A stretch of 64,000 nucleotides of DNA, from the NCBI RefSeq assembly GCF_003319095.1, contig NZ_QOHI01000005.1, positions 124,001-188,000 of the forward strand, read 5' to 3'. Of the stretch, positions 36,099 to 43,978 are shown piece by piece. The notes beneath the pieces were generated by a model. The model had not been told where the DNA came from. It worked only from the letters and a program-made list of their open reading frames with translations, and made no database searches. This DNA comes from Blastococcus sp. TBT05-19 (GTDB lineage Bacteria > Actinomycetota > Actinomycetes > Mycobacteriales > Geodermatophilaceae). Every line of letters begins with the position of its first letter. The stretch's first letter is position 1. Both the position numbers and the translations under genes were made by a program.

Positions 36099-38735
36099 TC
36101 AGTCGGTGGTGCTCCGCCGGCGGCGACCGGCCACGAGTGCCACCGCCCCGGCGCCGATCGCCAGGCCCGCCAGCGCGAGGAGGGGTCCGGGCTCGCTACC
36201 GGTGGAGGCCAGGTCGCCGGCCCTGGTGCCGCGGGTGCCGGCGTTCGTGACGGGTTCCCTGGTCCGGTCGTACCTGAGGGCGAGGCCGTCGCCGCTCCCG
36301 TCCGGGTGCGGTGTGCTCTGCCCGCCGTCTCCGGTGCCCGGCGACGTCGGTCCGCCCGGCGTGGCTCCGTCGCCCGGGGTCCCGCCGCCCACCGTCCCCG
36401 GGGCGGTCCCGCCCGCCGGGTCGATCGTGTAGGTGTGCCGGCCGGCCGCGACCGGGAGGACCAGACCCGCGCCGTCGGCCTGCGCGGACACCGGGACGCC
36501 GTCGCGCAGGACGCGGGTCCCGGCGGGGAAGCGTCCGGCGAGCAGCACCGTGCCGTCGCGGTCGGCGTCCGTCGTCACCGTGAGCTGTCGTCCCGGGTCG
36601 AGCCGTGCCCGGGCGAGGTCGAGGGTGGCGTCCGCGACGTTGGCCAGCCGCAGGTCCAGCCGGTTGGCGACCGGGATGGCCGGCTCCGGCCCCCAGGAGC
36701 GGTTGACCTCCGTGTAGGGCAGCGCGCCGCCGACGACACCGGCGCCGGTACCGGGGGAGCTGGGCGCGTCCCCGCGGCCGAAGCCGTGGCTGAAGGCGTC
36801 GACCAGCGCCTTGGCCGGCTGCGTGCCCGAGGACCCGGCACCGGGCGCGGTGGATCCGGGCCGCACCCCGGACACCCAGTAGGCGTGGTCGTGCACCAGC
36901 CCGAGCGCGGCGTCGTCGGCGGCCGGCACGTAGCCGAGGGAGACGTGGTGGGGGTTCCGGTCGACGCGGGACTCGCCCAGGAACTCCGTCGCCATCGGGA
37001 CGTCGTAGCTGCGCAGGGCGATGGTGAAGTGCTCGGCACCAGGGACGACGGCGAACCGGTAGCGGTAGCCCAGCTGCTCGAAGCCGCGCACGCCGACCTC
37101 GGGGGCGCCGAGGTTCTGCGCCCGCGGGCCGACGATCGGCACCAGCTGGTCGGCGCCGGCGGCGACGTTCAGGTAGGGCACGTTGCGGGCGTTCTCCAGC
37201 CACAGGTTGGACAGCGTCTCGATGCCACCGGTGGGCGGCGCCGGGGGCACCCAGATGCCGTCCCCGGGCGGGCCGACGGTGGAGAAGGCCCGGCCGAAGA
37301 GGTCGGGGTACAGCGTCCCGAGGCGGTAGGTGGCGTAGCCGCCCATCGAGTAGCCGCTGATCGCCGTCCGGTCCGGGTCGAGCGTGAAGTGCCGGGCGAC
37401 GTCGTTCCACATCTCGAAGACGTCGTACTCGGCCTCGTGCTGGTACCAGCCGTCCGGACCGCGGGAGAGCGAGGTGGCCACGATGTTCCCGCGGGCCTCG
37501 CCGATCTGCTGGATGCCCGTCGAGCCGTTGTACTGCCAGTGCTGCTGTCCCAGGGAGTGCAGGGCGAGGGTGAACCCGGTGCGGGTGCCGGGCCGGTAGC
37601 TGCTGGGCACGTAGAGGCTGTAGGGCTGCAGCTGCCCGCGGTACTGCGGGAAGGTCGCCTCCAGGTCGCGGCCCTCGCCGAGGTCCAGCCGGCTCGGGAA
37701 GATCCGGATCGTCGTGCCGGTCGCCGGCACGGTGGTGCGGTCCCGCTTATCGGCGAGCGCGGCGAAGTCGATGTCGCGCGCGTACCGGGTGGGCTCGTCG
37801 CGGGTCAGCACCGGGGCCTGCGCCGTGTCCGGTGGGGTGTTCGCCCCGGTGACCGGCTCGTCGAAGCGGAAGCCCAGGTTGAAGATCCCGTTCGGCGCGG
37901 GGTCCGTCGGACCGGCGCCGCCGGGGGAGTCGGCGTCGGCCACCGCCTGGGGGCGCAGCCAGCCGCCGGTGGCGCGGTCGTGGAGACCGGTGGCCAGCGT
38001 CGCCCGCCAGGTGCCCTGCGGGTCGCTGGTGGTGCGGGGCACGGTGACCGTCAGCTGGTTGGCCTCGAGGTCCGTGCGCACCTCCACCGGCGTCGTCGCC
38101 CCGGCACCGCCGTCGGCGGCGAAGGAGGCGTGCTCTGCGCCCGTACCCCACACCGTGATCACCTCGTCGGTGCCGGGGAACGGCGCTCCCGGGTCCCCGG
38201 GCAGGGTCGCGGTGCCGGTGGCGGTGTCGCGGTCGGTGTCGAACGCGAGGGCGATGATCGTCGAGTCGGGCTGGAGCAGCGTGTTGAGGGTGAACCGGTA
38301 GGACACCCGGTCGCGCTCCGGCGCGATGCGGAACTCGACCAGGTCGGCGGCGTTGCCGCCGTACCGCGCTGCGTCGGTCGGGTAGGTGACGTCACCGGCC
38401 CGCTCGGACAGCGACGAGCCGCCCTGGCCGTTCGTGTCGGCGCCGTAGTCGTCGAAGAGGTGGTCCTGGTAGAGGTACTCGCCCTGGACGTAGGCCTCCT
38501 GCCCGGAGACCAGCAGCGGCTGGGCGCGGAACCGCGCGTCCCGGTTCTCCAGCTGCGGTGCGGCCGGCGCCGGTGCGTACAGGACGTCGGGGCCCGGCCG
38601 CGCACCGCTGGGGACGGCGGGCAGCGAGCCGGCCGCGGGGTCGCGCCCGTCCCCGGTGGCGGACGCCCCGGTCGGGGCGACCACGCCCAGGGCGAGGAAC
38701 GCGGCGCAGCCGACAGCCAGGGACGCTCTGCTCAT
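36099..38735 (-). CDS. Large secreted esterase with LAxTG sortase anchor
   Basis: 878 aa. The signal peptide spans about residues 1-27. Residues about 60-290 form a beta-rich module resembling the glucodextranase C-terminal/DOMON-like binding domain. A PHB-depolymerase/feruloyl-esterase-like alpha/beta hydrolase follows with nucleophile in ISGYSMGGYATYR and a likely His in PGAEHFTIAL. The C-terminal 130 residues are Pro/Gly/Thr-rich and end in LASTG, a hydrophobic helix and RRRR. That is the complete sorting signal of class E-type sortases, so the enzyme should be covalently attached to the wall. No sortase gene is visible in the window. Confidence 0.8.
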   Translation of the reverse strand: MSRASLAVGCAAFLALGVVAPTGASATGDGRDPAAGSLPAVPSGARPGPDVLYAPAPAAPQLENRDARFRAQPLLVSGQEAYVQGEYLYQDHLFDDYGADTNGQGGSSLSERAGDVTYPTDAARYGGNAADLVEFRIAPERDRVSYRFTLNTLLQPDSTIIALAFDTDRDTATGTATLPGDPGAPFPGTDEVITVWGTGAEHASFAADGGAGATTPVEVRTDLEANQLTVTVPRTTSDPQGTWRATLATGLHDRATGGWLRPQAVADADSPGGAGPTDPAPNGIFNLGFRFDEPVTGANTPPDTAQAPVLTRDEPTRYARDIDFAALADKRDRTTVPATGTTIRIFPSRLDLGEGRDLEATFPQYRGQLQPYSLYVPSSYRPGTRTGFTLALHSLGQQHWQYNGSTGIQQIGEARGNIVATSLSRGPDGWYQHEAEYDVFEMWNDVARHFTLDPDRTAISGYSMGGYATYRLGTLYPDLFGRAFSTVGPPGDGIWVPPAPPTGGIETLSNLWLENARNVPYLNVAAGADQLVPIVGPRAQNLGAPEVGVRGFEQLGYRYRFAVVPGAEHFTIALRSYDVPMATEFLGESRVDRNPHHVSLGYVPAADDAALGLVHDHAYWVSGVRPGSTAPGAGSSGTQPAKALVDAFSHGFGRGDAPSSPGTGAGVVGGALPYTEVNRSWGPEPAIPVANRLDLRLANVADATLDLARARLDPGRQLTVTTDADRDGTVLLAGRFPAGTRVLRDGVPVSAQADGAGLVLPVAAGRHTYTIDPAGGTAPGTVGGGTPGDGATPGGPTSPGTGDGGQSTPHPDGSGDGLALRYDRTREPVTNAGTRGTRAGDLASTGSEPGPLLALAGLAIGAGAVALVAGRRRRSTTD

Positions 38736-38832
38736 GACGACCCCAACGAGCGTTCCGGCGAGAAGTTGCGATCTGCATCACGCCGACACGCGGCCGGGGG
38801 GAAGAACCGGGGGTGGGCCGCTGTTGGGCGCA

Positions 38833-38847
38833 GTTAGCAGGCCTAAC
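38833..38847. repeat. Short palindrome upstream of the ABC exporter
   Basis: GTTAG-N5-CTAAC forms a 5-bp-arm inverted repeat 43 bp before the first exporter gene. The AT content is notable for this genome. It could be a TetR/MarR-type operator, but arms are short and no regulator gene is adjacent. Confidence 0.25.
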
Positions 38848-38889
38848 GAACCTGGCATGCTGGTCGCACCACCGAGCCCGAGGAGTCCC

Positions 38890-40665
38890 GTGCCAGGCCG
38901 CAGAGACGCCGTCGTGCGGCGCGGGCTCCGCCACATCGGCCGGGCCGTCCGCGAGCAGCCGGGGATGTTCACCCTGGCGCTCCTGGCCAGCAGCCTCTAC
39001 GGCGCGATGACCGTCGCCAGCGCGTACGTGATCGGCGAGGTCACCGACCGGGTGCTCCTGCCCTCCTTCGACGACGGCGTCACGACCGCGTCGGCGCTGA
39101 CCCTGGCGGCGCTGGCCATCCTCGGCGTCGCCCTGCTGAAGATCGTCGGCATCCTCGGCCGGCGGTTGTTCGCCGGCGTCATGAGCTACCGGCTGCAGGC
39201 CGACTACCGCCGACGGGTCACCGGCCAGTACCTGCGGCTGCCGCTGTCCTGGCACCAGCGCCACCCCACCGGGCAGCTGCTGTCCAACGCGAACTCCGAC
39301 GTCGAGGCCGCCTGGTTCTTCGTCGCGCCGCTGCCCTTCGCCTGCGGCGCGCTGGTGATGATCGCGATCACCACGGTCGCGCTGGTGCTCACCGACCCGT
39401 TGCTGGCGGTGGTCGGCCTGGTCGTCTTCCCGCTGGTCTTCGCCGTCAACGTCGTCTACTCGCAGGTCATGAGCCCGCGCATGCAGCGGGCGCAGCAGCT
39501 GCGCGCCGAGGTCAGCGAGATCGCCCACGAGAGCTTCGACGCCGGTCTGGTGGTGAAGACCCTGGGCCGCGAGGACAGCGAGACCGAGCGCTTCGCCGTG
39601 CGCACCGAGCAGCTGCGCGACGGGCTGGTCGCGGTCGGCCGGGTGCGCGGGCTGTTCGACCCGATGATGGAGGCGCTGCCCAACCTGGGCACGCTCGCCG
39701 TGCTGCTCATCGGTGCCGGCCGGGTGGCCGACGGCTCCACCGGCGCCGGCGAGCTGGTCTCGGTGGCCTACCTGTTCACCCTGCTGGCGCTGCCGATCCG
39801 CGCCATCGGCTGGGTGCTGGCCGACCTGCCGCGCGCGCTGGCCGGCTTCGACCGGGTCACCCCCGTGCTCGAGGCGACCGGGGAGACCCCGCACGGCCCC
39901 GACGCCGCGGCCACGCCCGACGGCGCCGCCGCGGTCGCGCTGCGCGACGTCGGGTTCGCCTTCGACGGCGCCGCGCGGCCGACCCTGCACGAGGTGACCT
40001 TCGAGGTGCCGGCCGGCCGGACCGTCGCCGTCGTCGGGCCCACCGGCTCGGGCAAGTCCACGCTCGCCGGCCTCCTCGTGCGCCTCGTCGACCCCTCCGA
40101 CGGCACGGTGCTGCTCGACGGCATCGACCTGCGCCGGCTGCGCGAGGGCCAGGTCAGCGACCAGGCCGCGTTCGTGGCCCAGAGCGCGTTCCTCTTCGAC
40201 GACACCGTGCGCGACAACGTCACCCTCGGCGGCCCGTTCTCCGACGACGACGTGTGGGCCGCGCTCCGGGTGGCCGCCGCCGACGGCTTCGTCTCCGCGC
40301 TGCCCGACGGGCTCGACACGCGCGTGGGGGAGCGGGGCGCCTCGCTGTCGGGCGGCCAGCGCCAGCGGCTGGCGCTCGCCCGCGCCGTCGTCCGGCGGCC
40401 CCGGCTGCTCGTCCTGGACGACGCCACCAGCGCCGTCGACCCGGCCGTCGAGGCGCGGATCCTCGACGCGCTGCGCGGCAGCGAGACGCCGGCGACGGTC
40501 GTGGTCGTGGCCTACCGCCAGGCCACGATCGCGCTCGCCGACGAGGTGGTGTGGTTCGAGGACGGCCGCGCCGTCGACCGCGGCACCCACGACGAGCTCC
40601 TGGCGCGCGTGCCCGGCTACGCCGCCCTGGTGCGGGCCTACCAGCAGGCCGCGGTGCCGGCGTGA
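38890..40665 (+). CDS. ABC exporter half-transporter with degenerate ATP site
   Basis: 591 aa: six transmembrane helices then an ATPase domain. Walker A is GPTGSGKST and the signature is canonical LSGGQRQ. The Walker B end reads LLVLDDATSAVD, with Asp instead of catalytic Glu, and the H-loop reads VVVAYRQATI, with Tyr instead of His. This subunit should therefore not hydrolyse ATP at its own Walker site. It pairs with the next gene (overlap GTGA) as a heterodimeric exporter. GTG 38890 follows AGGAG by 4 nt. The cargo (drug, lipid or peptide) is unknown. Confidence 0.87.
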   Translation: MPGRRDAVVRRGLRHIGRAVREQPGMFTLALLASSLYGAMTVASAYVIGEVTDRVLLPSFDDGVTTASALTLAALAILGVALLKIVGILGRRLFAGVMSYRLQADYRRRVTGQYLRLPLSWHQRHPTGQLLSNANSDVEAAWFFVAPLPFACGALVMIAITTVALVLTDPLLAVVGLVVFPLVFAVNVVYSQVMSPRMQRAQQLRAEVSEIAHESFDAGLVVKTLGREDSETERFAVRTEQLRDGLVAVGRVRGLFDPMMEALPNLGTLAVLLIGAGRVADGSTGAGELVSVAYLFTLLALPIRAIGWVLADLPRALAGFDRVTPVLEATGETPHGPDAAATPDGAAAVALRDVGFAFDGAARPTLHEVTFEVPAGRTVAVVGPTGSGKSTLAGLLVRLVDPSDGTVLLDGIDLRRLREGQVSDQAAFVAQSAFLFDDTVRDNVTLGGPFSDDDVWAALRVAAADGFVSALPDGLDTRVGERGASLSGGQRQRLALARAVVRRPRLLVLDDATSAVDPAVEARILDALRGSETPATVVVVAYRQATIALADEVVWFEDGRAVDRGTHDELLARVPGYAALVRAYQQAAVPA

Positions 40666-42497
40666 GCGGCGGCGTGAGCGCCACCGCTGGGCGCACCGAG
40701 GGCAGCATGGCGACGCTGCGCCGGGGGCTGCGGATGATGCCCGAGTTCCGGCGCGGGCTGCCCGTGACCTTCGCCCTCGCGCTGCTGGCCACCACCGGCC
40801 GCGTCGTCGTCCCGATCGCCGTCCAGCAGGTCATCGACCGCGGGCTGAACGGTCCCGACGGCGCCGACCTCGACCTGGTCCGCACCCTGGTGCTGCTCTG
40901 CGCCCTCGTCGTCCTGGTCACCGCCGTCGCGGTGTACCGGATGAACGTGCGGCTGTTCCGGACGACGGAGACCGCGCTGGCCAACCTCCGGGTGCGGGCC
41001 TTCCGGCACGTGCACGACCTGTCGGTGCTGCACCAGCAGGGGGAGCGGCGCGGCTCGCTGGTCTCCCGGGTCACCAGCGACGTCGACCAGCTCTCGGTGT
41101 TCATGCAGTGGGGCGGTGTCCTGGGGCTGGTCAGCCTCGGGCAGCTGCTCGTCGCCACCGTCGTCATGGCCGTCTACTCCTGGCAGCTGACCCTGCTGGT
41201 GCTGCTCTGCTTCGTGCCGCTGGTCATCGCCATCCGGGCCTTCGCGCGCCGGCTGGTCGTCGTCTACGGCGTGGTCCGCACCCGGGTGGGCGACGTGCTG
41301 GCCGCCGTCGCCGAATCCGTCGTCGGCGCCCCCACGGTGCGTGCCTACGGCGTCCGGGCCCGCACCGCGGCCCGCCTCGACGCGGCGATCGCGAAGCACT
41401 ACCGGTCGCAGGTCGACGCGCAGAAGGTCACCGCCGCGGTGTTCGTCAGCGGTGAGTTCGTCGCCGCGCTGGCCAACGCCGCGGTCGTGGTCGTCGGCGT
41501 CCTGCTGGGCCTGGCCGGCGACATCACCGCCGGCACCCTCGTGGCCTTCCTCTTCCTCGTCACGCTGTTCGTGGCGCCGGTCCAGACCGCGAGCGAGGTG
41601 CTCAACGAGGCGCAGAACGCGGTCGCCGGTTTCCGCCGGGTCCTCGACGTGCTCGACACCGAGCCCGACGTCCGCGATCCCGCCGTCGCCGATCCCGACC
41701 GGTCGCGGCAGCTGCCCGACGGCCCGCTGGGTGTGCGCTTCGAGCACGTCACCTTCCGGTACTCGCCGACCGCCCGGGCGGCGCTGGACGCCGTCGACCT
41801 CACCCTCGAGCCCCGCCGCCGCGTCGCGATCGTCGGCGAGACCGGCTCGGGCAAGACGACCTTCGCCAAGCTGGTCACCCGGCTCATGGACCCCACCGGC
41901 GGACGGGTCCTGCTCGGCTCGGACGCCGACGGCTGGGTGCCGCTGACCGACGTCGCGTTCTCGTCGCTGCGCTCCCGGGTCGTGATGGTCCCGCAGGACG
42001 GCTTCCTCTTCGACGCCTCGATCGCCGAGAACGTGCGCTACGGCCGGCCGGGGATGACCGACGACGAGGTCACCGCCGCCTTCGACGAGCTCGGGCTGCG
42101 GTCCTGGCTCGACGGGCTCGACGCCGGCGTCCTGACCCCCGTGGGCCAGCGCGGTGAGTCGCTGTCGGCGGGGGAGCGGCAGCTGGTCGCCGTCGCCCGC
42201 GCCTACGTCGCCGATCCGCACCTGCTGGTGCTCGACGAGGCCACCAGCGCCGTCGACCCGGCCACCGAGCAGCGGCTCACCCGCGCGCTGGACACCCTCA
42301 CCGCCGGGCGGACCACGCTCACCATCGCCCACCGGCTGTCGACCGCCGAGCGGGCCGACGAGGTGCTGGTGGTCGACGCCGGCCACGTCGTCCAGCGCGG
42401 CTCGCACGCCGAGCTGGTCGACGCCGAGGGTCCCTACGCCCGGCTGCACGCCTCGTGGCGCCGGTCCTCGGCCGGGGAGCCCGAACCGGTCGCCTGA
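40662..42497 (+). CDS. ABC exporter half-transporter with catalytic ATP site
   Basis: 611 aa partner of the preceding gene. Six transmembrane helices, then Walker A GETGSGKTT, Walker B LLVLDEATSAVD with catalytic Glu, and H-loop TIAHRLST, all canonical. Its signature is altered to LSAGERQ. The altered signature faces the degenerate site of the first subunit, while its own Walker motifs pair with the canonical LSGGQ of that subunit. This is the arrangement of TM287/288- and TmrAB-like asymmetric exporters. The GTG overlaps the upstream stop; a second in-frame GTG lies 12 bp later. Confidence 0.87.
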   Translation: MSGGVSATAGRTEGSMATLRRGLRMMPEFRRGLPVTFALALLATTGRVVVPIAVQQVIDRGLNGPDGADLDLVRTLVLLCALVVLVTAVAVYRMNVRLFRTTETALANLRVRAFRHVHDLSVLHQQGERRGSLVSRVTSDVDQLSVFMQWGGVLGLVSLGQLLVATVVMAVYSWQLTLLVLLCFVPLVIAIRAFARRLVVVYGVVRTRVGDVLAAVAESVVGAPTVRAYGVRARTAARLDAAIAKHYRSQVDAQKVTAAVFVSGEFVAALANAAVVVVGVLLGLAGDITAGTLVAFLFLVTLFVAPVQTASEVLNEAQNAVAGFRRVLDVLDTEPDVRDPAVADPDRSRQLPDGPLGVRFEHVTFRYSPTARAALDAVDLTLEPRRRVAIVGETGSGKTTFAKLVTRLMDPTGGRVLLGSDADGWVPLTDVAFSSLRSRVVMVPQDGFLFDASIAENVRYGRPGMTDDEVTAAFDELGLRSWLDGLDAGVLTPVGQRGESLSAGERQLVAVARAYVADPHLLVLDEATSAVDPATEQRLTRALDTLTAGRTTLTIAHRLSTAERADEVLVVDAGHVVQRGSHAELVDAEGPYARLHASWRRSSAGEPEPVA

Positions 42498-42547
42498 CCT
42501 GCGCGACGTCCGTCGTCCGGGGGAACCGCGGAGGAGGGGATCGGCAC

Positions 42548-42553
42548 TAGCCT
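42548..42553 (+). promoter_or_regulatory. Leaderless-type -10 element
   Basis: TAGCCT ends 7 nt before GTG 42561. Confidence 0.5.
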
Positions 42554-42560
42554 CCGGACC

Positions 42561-43061
42561 GTGACCGCCTCGCCGGCCTGGCCGCCCGCACCGCCGGCCC
42601 CGCCCGGCGGACCGGTGGCCGAGCCGCGCCCCGGCTGGGCGGAGACCGCCGGGTACATCGGCGTCGCGGTGGCCGCGGTGCTGCTGGCCGTGTCGCCCGT
42701 CGCGGCGCTGTACGCGGGCGGGAGCGTGGTGGACCCGCTGCGCCCGGTCCTCCCGATGCCGCTGGTCCTGGCGTGCGCCGCCGCCGTGGCCGCCCTCGTC
42801 GTGGCGCTCCCGGTCCTGCAGCTGGTGGGCGCGCTCCGGCTGCTGCGGCGGCGAGGGCGCCGCCTGCTGCTCGCCTCCGGCCTCCCCGTCACCGCCGGGT
42901 GGGGAGCCCTGGTCCTCGTCCCGCTGGTCACCGGCTCGGAGCCCGGGCCGTGGTTCCTCCTCGTGCTGCTCGCCCCGTTCGCCCTGCCCCCGATCTTCGC
43001 GCTGATGCCGTCCGTCGGGCGCTGGCTGGCCACGGCGCCGCCGGCGGGGCGACGTGGCTGA
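42561..43061 (+). CDS. Four-helix membrane protein of unknown function
   Basis: 166 aa. A Pro-rich N-terminus (WPPAPPAPPGGP) precedes four hydrophobic helices (about residues 32-52, 62-90, 103-120, 129-147). No motif recognised. It is the first of three similar-sized membrane proteins in a row and overlaps the next by 8 bp. Its start is set by the TAGCCT element 7 nt upstream. Content and position behind the exporter do not reveal a function. Confidence 0.55.
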   Translation: MTASPAWPPAPPAPPGGPVAEPRPGWAETAGYIGVAVAAVLLAVSPVAALYAGGSVVDPLRPVLPMPLVLACAAAVAALVVALPVLQLVGALRLLRRRGRRLLLASGLPVTAGWGALVLVPLVTGSEPGPWFLLVLLAPFALPPIFALMPSVGRWLATAPPAGRRG

Positions 43062-43476
43062 GCCCGCCGTCGCGCCCCGGTCGGACGAGTGGCCGCCCGC
43101 GATGGCCCTGCTGGCCGGCGTGGGGGCGTCGATCGGCGTCCTGCCGGGCGTGCTCTTCCTGCTCTCCGTCCCGCTGACGCTCGGGTACACGGCGCTGGTC
43201 GTGCTGCACGTCCCGCTGTTCGCCGTCGTCTTCGTGGTGCTGCCCTGCCTGCTGGGCCTGGGAGCGGTGCGGCTGCTGTCCCGGCGCGACCGGTGGGTGC
43301 TGGTCCTCGGCGGGTCGGTGGTCACCGCCTACGTGGGCTGGCTCGCCTACCGGGGCCTGGTCCACGGGGAGGCGACCTGGCCGGTCCTGGTGCTGGCCGG
43401 TCCCGCGCTGGCACCGCTGGCCGCGATGGCGCCGTCGGTGCGCAGGTGGCTGACCGAGGAGCAGGTCCCGTCCTAG
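43054..43476 (+). CDS. Four-helix membrane protein of unknown function
   Basis: 140 aa with four hydrophobic helices. It has the same helix plan and a related ending (ALAPLAAMAPSVRRWLT versus ALPPIFALMPSVGRWLA in the upstream protein), so the two look like tandem paralogues. GTG 43054 lies inside the upstream gene, giving an 8-bp overlap. Function unknown. Confidence 0.55.
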   Translation: MAEPAVAPRSDEWPPAMALLAGVGASIGVLPGVLFLLSVPLTLGYTALVVLHVPLFAVVFVVLPCLLGLGAVRLLSRRDRWVLVLGGSVVTAYVGWLAYRGLVHGEATWPVLVLAGPALAPLAAMAPSVRRWLTEEQVPS

Positions 43477-43479
43477 GCT
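43474..43479 (+). promoter_or_regulatory. Leaderless-type -10 element
   Basis: TAGGCT overlaps the stop codon of the preceding gene and ends 6 nt before GTG 43486. Confidence 0.4.
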
Positions 43480-43485
43480 CCGGTC

Positions 43486-43968
43486 GTGCCCTCGTCCGCC
43501 GCCCGCAGGTCGCCCCGAGCCGCGCCGCTCGCCCGCGCCGAGGAGCCGGCCGGCCGCCCCGACCTGGTGCCCTACGCCGTCGTCTTCGGGGTGCTCACTG
43601 CCGGCGTGGTCCTGTACCTCGGCTGGCTCCTGCTCCGGGGTGACCCGGAGGCGGGCCCGCTGCTCGCCGTCCCCGCCGGGGTCGCGCTGGCGGTGCTGCT
43701 GGGGGCCGGGCTGGTCTGGCGCGGCGTGCGCGGCGGCTGGGCGCTGCTCGCGGTCGCCTCGCTGGTCCCGTTCCTGGGCATCCTGTTCGTCGCGTTCCTC
43801 TTCGGCGCGCTGGGCGCCGGCGGGGACATGGCGCTCGCGCTGCTGCTGGCGGTCGCCCCGCTGAACAGCCTGGTCCTGGCGCTGCGTGCGCCGGTGCGCG
43901 CCTGGTGCACCCCGTCCCGGGGAACTCGCCCGGCAGGGGGGACGCGCGCCGCGCGGCGTGCCCGCTAG
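43486..43968 (+). CDS. Four-helix membrane protein of unknown function
   Basis: 160 aa. A polar Arg-rich N-terminus (residues 1-27) is followed by four hydrophobic helices and a basic C-terminal tail (TRPAGGTRAARRAR). It follows the two paralogue-like proteins by 9 bp, but the sequence is not clearly related to them. Function unknown. Confidence 0.5.
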   Translation: MPSSAARRSPRAAPLARAEEPAGRPDLVPYAVVFGVLTAGVVLYLGWLLLRGDPEAGPLLAVPAGVALAVLLGAGLVWRGVRGGWALLAVASLVPFLGILFVAFLFGALGAGGDMALALLLAVAPLNSLVLALRAPVRAWCTPSRGTRPAGGTRAARRAR

Positions 43969-43971
43969 CGT
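43966..43971 (+). promoter_or_regulatory. Leaderless-type -10 element for the flavoprotein
   Basis: TAGCGT ends 7 nt before GTG 43979; its TAG doubles as the stop codon of the preceding gene. Confidence 0.5.
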
Positions 43972-43978
43972 CGGCGGT

